Assembly: GCF_022180385.2 (NCBI RefSeq)
Contig: NZ_BQME02000001.1
Location: 2,655,636-2,719,635, forward strand
DNA length: 64,000 nucleotides
Source of the DNA: Paenibacillus sp. L3-i20
GTDB taxonomy: Bacteria > Bacillota > Bacilli > Paenibacillales > Paenibacillaceae
Direction: 5' to 3'
The notes under the pieces are model-generated. The model ran no database searches. It was not told the origin of the DNA and worked only from the letters and a program-made list of their open reading frames with translations. Below, in pieces: positions 45,570 to 54,366 of the stretch. A program made the position numbers and the translations under genes. The first letter of the stretch is position 1. Each line of letters begins with the position of its first letter.

Positions 45570-45635
45570 GTCATAATAGAGTGACAAACTTATAACGTAT
45601 CCCAAATCCAATTTTATTAAAGAGGAGCGAGAAAT

Positions 45636-45977
45636 ATGAACCAAGAAGTAACAGATTTTATTGAAACGGTAAACGAATCATGGCAAAAGGAAATGTGCAT
45701 TGAACTTCGTGAGTTAGTCCAGACAGCAATACCTGGTATTCAGGAGCGCATTCAATACAAGAAACCTCATTTTTTGAAAAACGGAAAGTACGCTGCGGTC
45801 ATTTCAACTTCGAAGGATGCGGTAAGTTTTACAATCTTTAATGCGAGTGAGCTAACTCTTCCAGAAGGATTGTTTGAAGGGCCTACTGAAAGAAAGACGA
45901 TCAAGTTGCGTAAAGGGCAATCAATCAACAGTGAATTATTATCTACGCTAGTAAGCGAAGCGGCTTCGACGTTATAG
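45636..45977 (+). CDS. DUF1801 domain protein
   Basis: 113 residues. Typical DUF1801 (YdhG-like) layout: SWQKEMCIELRELVQTAIPG, IQYKKPHFLKNGKYAAVIST, and a C-terminal FTIFNASELTLPEGLFEGPT. The function is unknown. AGAGGAGCG lies upstream. An ECF42-type promoter precedes it, so it is a predicted member of the sigma regulon. Confidence 0.85.
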   Translation: MNQEVTDFIETVNESWQKEMCIELRELVQTAIPGIQERIQYKKPHFLKNGKYAAVISTSKDAVSFTIFNASELTLPEGLFEGPTERKTIKLRKGQSINSELLSTLVSEAASTL

Positions 45978-45999
45978 ATGATAATTATTGGATCTGATA

Positions 46000-46440
46000 T
46001 ACTCGACCTGCGAAGAACGATAGTGGTGATCTAGCATTTGTCATTGAAACCGAATCGGATGAAGCTAACAATCCTTTTGTGGGGCAATGGACGTTAGAAC
46101 AACATCAAGAAGTTTTGACGCTTGAAGATATAGCTCATTTAGTGCTTGAGGACAAACAAGGAAATAAAGTTGGTTATGCTATTTTAACAGGATTGTAGAT
46201 CCAAATAGAGCTATCTGTGTGAAGAGAATAACCATTAATACTAAAGGTCAAGGTTACGGGAAAGAGGCAATGAAGCTTATTGTGAAATGGATATTTGAGA
46301 GTTCAGAGACTCAACGTATTTGGTTGGATGTGAAAACTTTCAACAATCGGGCACGTCATGTCTATCCTGAGACATGAGTATCTAGGTTAACCAAGCAATG
46401 ATTTAGATCCTCAATCAAACTGGGGAGCTAAATATGTTCG
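46000..46440 (+). pseudogene. RimJ/RimL-type GNAT acetyltransferase, frameshifted
   Basis: The first frame reads IRPAKNDSGDLAFVIETESD, NPFVGQWTLEQHQEV and LVLEDKQGNKVGYAILTG, then stops at TAG 46196-46198. Skipping one base resumes VDPNRAICVKRITINTKGQG, YGKEAMKLIVKWIF and RIWLDVKTFNNRARHVY before further stops. No start codon survives. It is decayed. Confidence 0.75.
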
Positions 46441-46537
46441 AATTAATTCACTGTACAATTAATCTTCTAAACCAAGTAAAAGTGGAGGTAGTTCGAATAA
46501 AAAGCTATCCGTATTGTAACGTTTAAATTGAGATCTT

Positions 46538-46569
46538 GCTCCTCAGCTGAATAATGGAGGGGCTTTTTT
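46538..46569 (+). terminator. intrinsic terminator
   Basis: Seven-base stem GCTCCTC / GAGGGGC (one wobble pair) followed by TTTTTT. Confidence 0.6.
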
Positions 46570-46665
46570 CATGTTGATAGCTAAAGGCGTTATTAATATG
46601 TTACTATCCAAGAAGTCCCCATATAGATGATTCGATTGAAAATAATCGATCGGAAAGAGAGTACT

Positions 46666-48291
46666 ATGCCGATGAGTTCTATTAGTAGTAAAGAAGTATT
46701 TCCAACGATACATTCATTTTATATGCCCGTTAACATGACCGGATTGGATGCAGAATATTTGGGCAATCCACAGGATGACAAGCAGCACTATCATCGTATT
46801 CTTATCGTATGGGGTGGGAATGGATCGTTAAGTTTCAACGATAAGCAATATGAAATAGCTAGGGGAAGTGTGTTTCTTTGTGATTCAGCATCACAGCTTG
46901 AGCTTAGGTTGAAGTCTCACTCCCTTTTAAAAGGGTTAGTGATTGAATATAACTGTATAACCGCTGATGGCCATATACCAAGTGATCTAAAATATTCAGT
47001 GCCTCTGCAACGTTGTTCGCCTGGACTATTAAGGCTGGCTGGTGAATTGGAGAGTATATGGAGGGAGCCGCAAATTAGCGGGCCATTTAGAACACAGCAG
47101 TTGTTCATTGAACTTCTTATAGAGCTTCATTACGTTATAGCCGCCAAGCAGCAGCCATCGAAGGATTGGCTTCTGGAGGTTATTCATTACATGGAAAATC
47201 ATTACGCTGAAGATTTAACAAGAGAACAATTAGCTGAGCTAGCTAATGTAAGTCCAGAGCATTTGTCACGTACATTCCGTAAGTATACAGGTCGTACTTT
47301 TAATGGCTATCTCACTCTAGTAAGAATTCGTAGCGCTCAGAGTCGTATATTGATTGGAACGGCAGACTTGAATACGTTAGCGAATGAAGTGGGTTATAAG
47401 GAAGGGTTTTATTTAAGCCGTAAATTTAAAGAAACGATCGGATTATCACCAACAGCGTACCGACGTACAGACAAACGAATTGTCGCTCTCAATATCAATC
47501 ACACTGCAAGCTTAGTTGCATTAGGTTTATCTCCTGAACTTGGTGTCTATACTTCTTGGCTTGAGCAAGTCATGCAGAAAGAGAACATTCCGATTGGTGG
47601 GAAGCTCAACTCATATGGACATTCGGGTACATCCTACTATGGTGCAATTACAGATGCCCATCCAGATGTCATATTCAGCTATAGCAAAGACGAGGGAAAT
47701 AAGAGTCTTTTGCCCATTGCACCTGTATTGGAGCTGCCTTTTATGACGATGAATTGGCGTGAGCAGTTTCATATGATCGCCCAAGTCGTGAACAGAGAGC
47801 AGCAAGCAGATGAATGGTTCGCTAAATATGATGAACTGATCGTTAAGGGGAATCATCTTTTGGATCAGTCACTTGGTCATCGAGGTACTGCGATTATATG
47901 GGAAATTGGCTCAAGTAAAGCATATTGCATTAGTAATAGTTACGGCAGGGGAGCTCAAATTCTTTACGATGATCTCGGATTTCGACCGACTAATGAGATG
48001 CTTGAACAAGGTATTGCTACTCGGGGATATATCGAAGTAGATATCGAATCAATGGTGAATTACCCAGCGGATCATATCTTCATTACCGATTTGCCGTCCT
48101 TTCCTGAAGGCGAGCAACGTATTAATCGATTGTTTAGTTCTCCGAATTGGCTAAAACTTGAAGCCGTGTCCAATAATCGGGTCTATTTGCTCAATGAACC
48201 AGAAATGTTCTGGGGATATGACCCTATATCTTCGCATGCACAACTTCACGAACTATTGCATGTATTGATGCAACATCATAAATTCACATGA
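46666..48291 (+). CDS. AraC regulator fused to a siderophore-binding domain (Btr-like), cytosolic
   Basis: 541 residues from the ATG at 46666 (GGAAAGAG upstream). The N-terminal 150 residues are a cupin-like domain, residues about 170-270 the AraC helix-turn-helix pair (LTREQLAELANVSPEHLSRT, DLNTLANEVGYKEGFYLSR, SPTAY), and residues about 275-541 a FecB-like binding domain (VALGLSPELGVY, DAHPDVIFSY, ISNSYGRGAQILYDDLGFRP, DHIFITDLPSFP). No signal peptide or membrane helix is seen, so like Bacillus Btr it should sense ferric siderophore inside the cell. It lies directly upstream of a siderophore-binding lipoprotein gene. Confidence 0.9.
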   Translation: MPMSSISSKEVFPTIHSFYMPVNMTGLDAEYLGNPQDDKQHYHRILIVWGGNGSLSFNDKQYEIARGSVFLCDSASQLELRLKSHSLLKGLVIEYNCITADGHIPSDLKYSVPLQRCSPGLLRLAGELESIWREPQISGPFRTQQLFIELLIELHYVIAAKQQPSKDWLLEVIHYMENHYAEDLTREQLAELANVSPEHLSRTFRKYTGRTFNGYLTLVRIRSAQSRILIGTADLNTLANEVGYKEGFYLSRKFKETIGLSPTAYRRTDKRIVALNINHTASLVALGLSPELGVYTSWLEQVMQKENIPIGGKLNSYGHSGTSYYGAITDAHPDVIFSYSKDEGNKSLLPIAPVLELPFMTMNWREQFHMIAQVVNREQQADEWFAKYDELIVKGNHLLDQSLGHRGTAIIWEIGSSKAYCISNSYGRGAQILYDDLGFRPTNEMLEQGIATRGYIEVDIESMVNYPADHIFITDLPSFPEGEQRINRLFSSPNWLKLEAVSNNRVYLLNEPEMFWGYDPISSHAQLHELLHVLMQHHKFT

Positions 48292-48345
48292 GAATATATC
48301 ATTTTTAGGTATAGTATTTTCCCTTCTTACACGGTAAAGTTAGTT

Positions 48346-48364
48346 GATAATGATTATCGTTATT
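48346..48364 (+). promoter_or_regulatory. Fur box
   Basis: GATAATGATTATCGTTATT matches 16 of 19 positions of GATAATGATAATCATTATC, just upstream of the lipoprotein start. Confidence 0.85.
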
Positions 48365-48382
48365 AAATAAGGAGGGTTACAT

Positions 48383-49393
48383 TTGTTTGTTAGAGAGAAG
48401 CAACAAGGGAAAAGTCGATTGGCATTCATTATGTTTTCATTGTTTTTGGTAGTTGTTATACTATCTGGTTGTGGGGCAACGGGTGCAAATAACAAGGAAA
48501 AAAACACTAGTAGTACGGTGACGGAACAGAAGCCTACTGAAACAGCATCAGTTACTGAAACGGAAGAACAATTCAAAACAATTAAAACCGTTAAAGGGGA
48601 CATTAAAGTTCCTGTGAATCCTAAACGAATCGTTGCTGAAGAATATTTGGGCAGTCTCATTGCCTTAGACGTTATTCCTATAGGAGCGCCTGCATTGACG
48701 CTAGAAAACTACTATTTTAAAGAGGCGCTTACTGGTGTTGCAGATACAGGAGTTTATGGGAAACCTTCAATTGAAAACATTGTCGGTCTTAGCCCAGACC
48801 TCATTATTACTGGTAATGGAGACAGCTATGAGCAACTGAGTAAAATAGCTCCGACACTCTTTATTCCATATGGTGATTTGAAAAATGCTCATGAAGAATT
48901 GACTTACTTTGGAGCCCTGTTTAATAAAGAAGCTGAAGCGAAGGCTTGGCTAGAAAAATTTGATCAACGAATTACAGAAGCTAAAGCGAAGGTAGATGCA
49001 GCAATTCCAAAAGATGCTACTTTCACAATTTTCGAAGATGCTGGCAAACAAACTTGGGCTTATGGTGATAACTTTGGTCGAGGCGGTCAGCCAATCTATC
49101 AGGCTTTAGACCGTAAGCCGCCTACAGAGATCGCTGCAGAAATTATGGAAAAGCAGTGGGCTGAAATTTCTACAGAAATGTTGCAAAAGTATGCAGGAGA
49201 CTATATTGTAGTAACTTCAAATACGCGTAAAGTAGAAGATTTCCAAGCTGATCCAATCTGGGGCAGCCTTCCAGCTGTTAAAAATGGACAGATTTATGTG
49301 TGGCCAGAGGAGCGCTCGTGGTATTATGATCCACTTGCTGTTCTAGCTCAAACGGAAGAATTAACGGAGTGGCTTGTCAGTAAGAAGAAATAA
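48383..49393 (+). CDS. siderophore-binding lipoprotein (FecB-like, YfiY type)
   Basis: 336 residues starting at TTG with GGAGGG six bases upstream. Lipobox LSGC (C30). Binding domain: GDIKVPVNPKRIVAEEYLGS, LSPDLIITGNGDSYEQLSKI, GDNFGRGGQPIYQALDRKPP, AGDYIVVTSN. It resembles YfiY-type receptors for hydroxamate/citrate siderophores; the ligand is not certain. It is clearly paralogous to the lipoprotein at 58337 (shared GDNFGRGGQ.IY.AL.RKPP). Fur-regulated by position of the box. Confidence 0.9.
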   Translation: MFVREKQQGKSRLAFIMFSLFLVVVILSGCGATGANNKEKNTSSTVTEQKPTETASVTETEEQFKTIKTVKGDIKVPVNPKRIVAEEYLGSLIALDVIPIGAPALTLENYYFKEALTGVADTGVYGKPSIENIVGLSPDLIITGNGDSYEQLSKIAPTLFIPYGDLKNAHEELTYFGALFNKEAEAKAWLEKFDQRITEAKAKVDAAIPKDATFTIFEDAGKQTWAYGDNFGRGGQPIYQALDRKPPTEIAAEIMEKQWAEISTEMLQKYAGDYIVVTSNTRKVEDFQADPIWGSLPAVKNGQIYVWPEERSWYYDPLAVLAQTEELTEWLVSKKK

Positions 49394-49401
49394 GTTAACG
49401 T

Positions 49402-49465
49402 AAGAGCGTTTCAAAGCCGATAGTCGCACATTTGCGAGCTGCGCCGGCTTGAGCGCTCTTTTTTA
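49402..49465 (+). terminator. intrinsic terminator
   Basis: Long interrupted stem: AAGAGCG and AAGCCG pair with CGGCTT and CGCTCTT, followed by a T run. Confidence 0.8.
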
Positions 49466-49560
49466 CTATTCATTATAATTAAACTTTATCATCATTAGCA
49501 TAAATCAGATGGTAAAATAATGTAGTAATGAATTGACTAACTAATGGAGGCAGTAGGAAC

Positions 49561-50616
49561 ATGGAAAATGAACTAGTTGCGCTATTTGATCAGTACTATG
49601 AGGAGCATCAATTTTCTGGTGCAGGTTTCATTAAAAAGGGTGACCATATTATTTTCGCAAAAGCATACGGACTGGCACATAGAGGGTTCAAAGTACCCAA
49701 TAAAGAGAACACGATGTTTGATACAGCGTCTGTTACGAAGCTATTTACAGCAGTCGCTATTTTGCAACTTGTTGATAAGGGACAGATTCAATTAGATGAT
49801 CGAATTACGGATATTATTGATCTCTCCGGAACGAAAATACCAACAGATGTTACATTAGCGCAACTCCTAACTCATACATCTGGTATTGCAGATGATGCAG
49901 ATGAAGAAGAAGGGGAGAGCTATGAGGACTTATTTATAGACAAACCCAATTATTCAATAAGAGAATGCATCGACTTTATTCCGCAGTTTGCTTATAAGGA
50001 ACCAAAGTTTAAGGCAGGTACAAATGTTAGTTACAATAACTGTGCGTTTGTATTACTAGGACTCGTGGTCGAGAAAGTAAGCAATCTAAAATACCGTGAT
50101 TATGTGGCACATAACATTTTTCGTAAATGCGATATGCAATACACAGCTTTTAGCTCAAAAGATGACGGGGATACCGCAGTAGCTGAAGGATATTCAGCCA
50201 TAACAAATGTTAACGGTGAAGTGACCTGGAAGAAAAATATTTATTCTTTTCCTCCAATCGGGACATCGGATGGCGGAGCTTTCACAACAGTAGGTGACCT
50301 TGATTTATTTATCCGTGCGTTGGCTAATGGTAGTTTTTTGTCGCCAGAGATGACTAAGGAAATAATGAAACCTCAAAGTACAATAGAACAGACATACGAG
50401 TGGGGAAAAATAATAAATGGCTATGGTTTTCACTTTTTCTATAATAATGCTGGCAATCTAGTTCGGATGTATAAAGAGGGCTCAAATGCAGGGGTAGCCG
50501 TTATGTTTGCTTACTATCCAGACATAGATACAACTCATATTATTATGGCGAATCAAACCTGTAATGTATGGGAACTTCACTCGAAAGCAGAACAAATTAT
50601 TCTCAACGTAAACTAA
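49561..50616 (+). CDS. serine hydrolase, beta-lactamase (class C) family, cytosolic form
   Basis: 351 residues. Serine motif SVTK (S57), second motif YNN (VSYNNCAFVLLG), and LLTHTSGIAD. No signal peptide, so unlike the enzyme at 2534 it would stay in the cytosol. The family includes esterases and D-aminopeptidases. GGAGGCAGTAGGAAC precedes the ATG. The gene sits inside the siderophore island but shows no link to it. Confidence 0.85.
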   Translation: MENELVALFDQYYEEHQFSGAGFIKKGDHIIFAKAYGLAHRGFKVPNKENTMFDTASVTKLFTAVAILQLVDKGQIQLDDRITDIIDLSGTKIPTDVTLAQLLTHTSGIADDADEEEGESYEDLFIDKPNYSIRECIDFIPQFAYKEPKFKAGTNVSYNNCAFVLLGLVVEKVSNLKYRDYVAHNIFRKCDMQYTAFSSKDDGDTAVAEGYSAITNVNGEVTWKKNIYSFPPIGTSDGGAFTTVGDLDLFIRALANGSFLSPEMTKEIMKPQSTIEQTYEWGKIINGYGFHFFYNNAGNLVRMYKEGSNAGVAVMFAYYPDIDTTHIIMANQTCNVWELHSKAEQIILNVN

Positions 50617-50660
50617 AGAAACTGGCAGTTACTACCTGGAATACAAAGAAAATAGGTTAG

Positions 50661-50795
50661 CTATTGCATTTTACTGTAGCTTCTCCCAATCCTTTCGGAA
50701 AAGTTATCGAGTGTCATGATACCAATGATGATGATGAAAACTAGGATAGATAGAACACATAGCAATTTTAATAAAAATTTCTTTTTTCCATTCAT
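50661..50795 (-). CDS. small single-pass membrane peptide
   Basis: 44 residues: basic N-terminus (MNGKKKFLLK), one helix (LLCVLSILVFIIIIGIM), and a polar tail (DNFSERIGRSYSKMQ). CGGAGGAATTACAT gives a strong ribosome binding site at ideal distance. Unrecognised; convergent with the serine hydrolase gene. Confidence 0.6.
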   Translation of the reverse strand: MNGKKKFLLKLLCVLSILVFIIIIGIMTLDNFSERIGRSYSKMQ

Positions 50796-50848
50796 ATGTA
50801 ATTCCTCCGTATTGAGTCAATTTAAGTACTAAACGTACTCATTTACGT

Positions 50849-52071
50849 TTAAGTTGCAAGAAACACGTCTGACCAAGCTTCTGCTAATAATTGAATGCCA
50901 CGCTCCAATTCACTTTCTATTAAATTGCCAAATCCTAAATAAATTTTGGGAAAATCGGCACAATCCATTGCTGCATCTTGAGAACCATAAATACGTACTC
51001 CTACAGATGCAGCTAACTTTATTAATTGCTCAGCATCACATGAAACTTTGACGACTAGCTCTAGATGTAGGCCTGCACCTTCACCATTAATTTTCACATT
51101 TGTAGATAGGTAAGTTTAAACCAATTGGACTAGCGATTTATATTTTTTGCGGTAAATCATTCGCATTCGTCGTATATGAGGATACCCATGTCCGCGCTCT
51201 ATGAACAATTGCATTGCCCACTGATCAATTCGGGAAGGGGTGGATGAAATGAGTTCTATGGCTTGAAGATTGCCTAACAATTTAGTTGGAAGAACCATGT
51301 AATTCATACGCAATGCAGGTGTAAAAACCTTCGAGAACGTCCCCATATAAATAACTGAGCCATGTTGATCTAATCCCTGAAGTGAAGGAATAGTTCTACC
51401 CGCGTAACGAAATTCTCCGTCATAGTCATCTTCAATAATGTATGCATCGTTTGCTTTTGCCCAAGATAACAGTTGCTGTCTAGTTGAATAAGGTAGTGGG
51501 CTTCCAGGAGGACGATGAGAGGGTGGGAGTCACTTCAAAGCCATGCTCACGAGCAATATCCCGAATTTGAGCAACTCCAGCTTCTTCGACAGCAATTGTA
51601 GAAGTATTATTTAGAATCCCCATATTGATGGATAGAGCATAGGTGCTGATTAAGCGCCTCATTCCAGACTGATTTCCAAGTGCGAGCAGGGAATGAATGT
51701 TTATCAACCGTTAATAGACTAAAGTCGATCAGGGTATCATTATCGATGGAATGGGTAAAATTGTGTTCATTCTCAATCTCACCCTTGCTAGTAGTGACAA
51801 CTTCTATATGAGGAATAAGTGGTAATATTTGATCGGAAAAAGCAACGAATAGCCCTGATCGTGGCTTGCTGACAACAATACCTTCCTCAAGGAGCATCTG
51901 ATAGGTGGTTTCTATCGTCGTTTTGCTTACGTTTAATTGTTCACAAAGTGAGCGAATCGAAGGCAACTTCATTCCTGCCTTAATTGTGCCATTCAGAATA
52001 AACCTACGAATCTGCACATAAAGTGCCTTATATAAAGGGTCCTGTTCATTTCCTGTAAAAATAATGTCCAT
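50849..52071 (-). pseudogene. MocR/GntR-aminotransferase regulator (PdxR-like), several frameshifts
   Basis: Pieces of one gene lie in order on the minus strand. The GntR helix-turn-helix part is intact (LYVQIRRFILNGTIKAGMKL, KTTIETTYQMLLEEGIVVSK) with linker and TWKSVWNEAL. After about 51600 the frame changes with loss of sequence (TIAVEEAGVAQIRDIAREHG), then again near 51530 (TRQQLLSWAKANDAYIIEDD, YDGEFRYAGRTIPSLQG, MGTFSKVFTPALRM), and again near 51100 (NGEGAGLHLELVV). At least three lesions. The N-terminal 154-residue part could still be made. It is divergent from the hydrolase gene at 52226. Confidence 0.85.
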
Positions 52072-52225
52072 AAGTTCGTCATCCCTATCTGACCTTTAAA
52101 ATAAATCCATAACTGGTACTTTATTAGAGGTTAGCGTAAGTATAAACTAGGATGAAAGCTATTATCAACATCTTCCGATTGTTGTTGAATCAGTATTTGA
52201 AATTAATAGGTGAGGTGCTTATACA

Positions 52226-52882
52226 ATGCCGACTATAAACCAAAAATCCAGAAAAGTAGACTCTCAGCATACAAATCTAGGTTATCAATTGTTTACACCA
52301 ATTGATTACGAAGTGAAAAGTGAGCAAAGATGGCCGCTGATCTTATTTCTTCATGGATTGCACAGGCGGGGAGAGGATCTCAGCATGTTGGACGGCTATG
52401 GGGTGATTCCAATTGCAGAGGTCTCTGAGCATTTTCCTTTTCTTGTAGTTACACCTCAATGTCCTGAAGAGTCGAGATGGACTGAGCAGCATGATGCTCT
52501 GCTACCATTGCTTGATCATATTATAACAAATTATCGTGTGGACCCAGAGAGTATCTATCTGACAGGATTCAGTATGGGAGGGAATGGGACATGGGATTTA
52601 GCTGCCTATTATCCTGAGAGATTTGCAGCTATAGCACCAGTAAGTGGATGGTATCAGCCAGAGCTAGCCGCAAAGTTAAAGGATATTCCTATATGGACTT
52701 TTCATGGATCTGATGATGATATTATTCCAATTGCATGTATGGATGAGATGGTTGCAGCTTTGCAGGAAGTGAATGGGGATATAAGAAGCACGACTTTCCC
52801 AGCGTTAAAACACAATATTATAAATGAAACGTATAGCAATCCAGCGTTCTATGAGTGGCTGCTGCAATATAAACGAAAGTGA
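52226..52882 (+). CDS. alpha/beta hydrolase (prolyl oligopeptidase/PHB-esterase type)
   Basis: 218 residues. Nucleophile elbow GFSMGG in YLTGFSMGGNGTWDLAAYYP, oxyanion region LILFLHGLHRRGED, acid near FHGSDDDIIP and histidine in ALKHNI. This is typical of the esterase/phospholipase-like branch often found as the feruloyl- or PHB-esterase type. No signal peptide. GGTGAGGTGC precedes the ATG. Confidence 0.85.
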   Translation: MPTINQKSRKVDSQHTNLGYQLFTPIDYEVKSEQRWPLILFLHGLHRRGEDLSMLDGYGVIPIAEVSEHFPFLVVTPQCPEESRWTEQHDALLPLLDHIITNYRVDPESIYLTGFSMGGNGTWDLAAYYPERFAAIAPVSGWYQPELAAKLKDIPIWTFHGSDDDIIPIACMDEMVAALQEVNGDIRSTTFPALKHNIINETYSNPAFYEWLLQYKRK

Positions 52883-52908
52883 TAATTGCTATATTGTTCG
52901 TAACAAAG

Positions 52909-52948
52909 GTCGGAGAAATCACTGATTACAGTGACTCCGATCTTTTTG
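52909..52948 (+). terminator. intrinsic terminator
   Basis: Stem TCGGAG...TCACT / AGTGA..CTCCGA followed by TCTTTTTG. Confidence 0.8.
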
Positions 52949-53077
52949 TATATAATGATGGTTCATTCTTCCTGCAATGATCGGTATCCGAACTGCCCAG
53001 TGCCATTTGTACAAAACTTTTCAACGTTATTTTTTTGTCCATTGTATGATCGATAAAAATTGTTTACGATACTAAAT

Positions 53078-53096
53078 GATAATGATAAACATTATC
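53078..53096 (+). promoter_or_regulatory. Fur box
   Basis: GATAATGATAAACATTATC matches 18 of 19 positions of the Fur consensus, about 35 bases before the lipoprotein start. Confidence 0.9.
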
Positions 53097-53130
53097 AATA
53101 AAATCGTTTATGATGAAGGGGAGAAATAGA

Positions 53131-54120
53131 ATGGTACAAGCAAAAAGGATAAGTTTAATGCTCACAGTCATCGCGCTAACAGGGGCATTGTTAGCAGCTT
53201 GTGGCAAGGAAGCGAATAACAAAGCGGTGGAAGTAGCGCCAGCGAGCGAAGTTGTGGAAGCTACAGCTTCACCAGAACCAAAGAAAGAGGAGTCAGCAAC
53301 TAAAATGTACAAGGATTGGAGCGGTCATGAAGTAGCTATACCGACTAATCCAAAACGAGTTATTTTCCATGGTGAAGTAACTGGTGATTTATTAGCGCTA
53401 GGCGTAACACCTGTAGGTAACAATAAATCTACGGGTACTGTATATGACGATCTATTAGCATCGACCGAGGATGTTGGATTCCCAATCAGCATGGAAAAGT
53501 CGCTTGCGCTGCAACCTGACTTGATCATTTTCTCAAATAGTGATGCTGCTATTTATGAGAAACTTATTAAAATTGCGCCAACGGTTACCTATGATTCCTT
53601 CGCATTACTAGATGATCGAATGAAAGCTCTGGGAGAGATCTTAGGTAAACAAGAAGAGGCTAAAACATGGCTTCAAAGCTATCATGAGGATCGAGATGCG
53701 ATGTGGGCTGAGTTGCGTAAAAATGTAATAAAAGAAAATGAGACGGCTACAGTCTTCACGATGTATCCTGGAAATCGATTGTTTGTTATGGCGGGGGCAG
53801 GTTTGCCGCAATTCTTGTATGAAGAGGGCGGTTTCAAGCCAGTTGATCAAGTGAAGAAGCTGATTGAAGAAGGTACGGGCTTCCTAGAAATATCTACGGA
53901 GTCAATTGCGGATTACGCTGGCGATCGTATATTTATACTAAATCCCGTTGATGCTGGTGCAGCAGGAGAAAGCGATACGCTTATGAAGAGTGATATTGTA
54001 AGCAGTATTCCAGCAGTGAAGAACAATTATATGTATAAGTTTGATATTTTGAAGGCAAGTGGAGATGCTCTATCTAGAAGATGGATGCTTGAAGAGCTGC
54101 CAAAAGCATTAAACAAATAA
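53131..54120 (+). CDS. siderophore-binding lipoprotein (FeuA/FecB-like)
   Basis: 329 residues from the ATG at 53131 (AAGGGGAG upstream; an in-frame ATG at 53110 lacks one). Lipobox LAAC (C24). Domain: SGHEVAIPTNPKRVIFHGEV, DLLALGVTPVG, LALQPDLIIFSNSDAAIYEK, APTVTYDSFALLDDR, ATVFTMYPGNRLFVM, AGDRIFILNPVD. It shares these blocks with the binding half of the AraC fusion that follows (54367), so receptor and regulator probably see the same siderophore. Confidence 0.9.
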   Translation: MVQAKRISLMLTVIALTGALLAACGKEANNKAVEVAPASEVVEATASPEPKKEESATKMYKDWSGHEVAIPTNPKRVIFHGEVTGDLLALGVTPVGNNKSTGTVYDDLLASTEDVGFPISMEKSLALQPDLIIFSNSDAAIYEKLIKIAPTVTYDSFALLDDRMKALGEILGKQEEAKTWLQSYHEDRDAMWAELRKNVIKENETATVFTMYPGNRLFVMAGAGLPQFLYEEGGFKPVDQVKKLIEEGTGFLEISTESIADYAGDRIFILNPVDAGAAGESDTLMKSDIVSSIPAVKNNYMYKFDILKASGDALSRRWMLEELPKALNK

Positions 54121-54162
54121 TTTAGTAACGGCTGCTGGACATCCCACTTAGAGCAGTTGAGC

Positions 54163-54199
54163 AAAGCTGATACCGAGATGTAATAGGTATCAGCTTTTT
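54163..54199 (+). terminator. intrinsic terminator
   Basis: 12-base stem AAAGCTGATACC / GGTATCAGCTTT with a run of T. Confidence 0.88.
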
Positions 54200-54366
54200 G
54201 CTTTGCACTCAATCGTTTAATTCCCTAAGCTATTTGAAGTATCAAGAGACTAAGAAGAAAGAAGCTATTCGACGAAAGTTGATAAGCTTCTTTTTTTCTA
54301 CTATAATCATTTAATTGAGAGTCGTTATCAATTGGACATTCGAAAAAGTGAGGAGATACGTCAATT

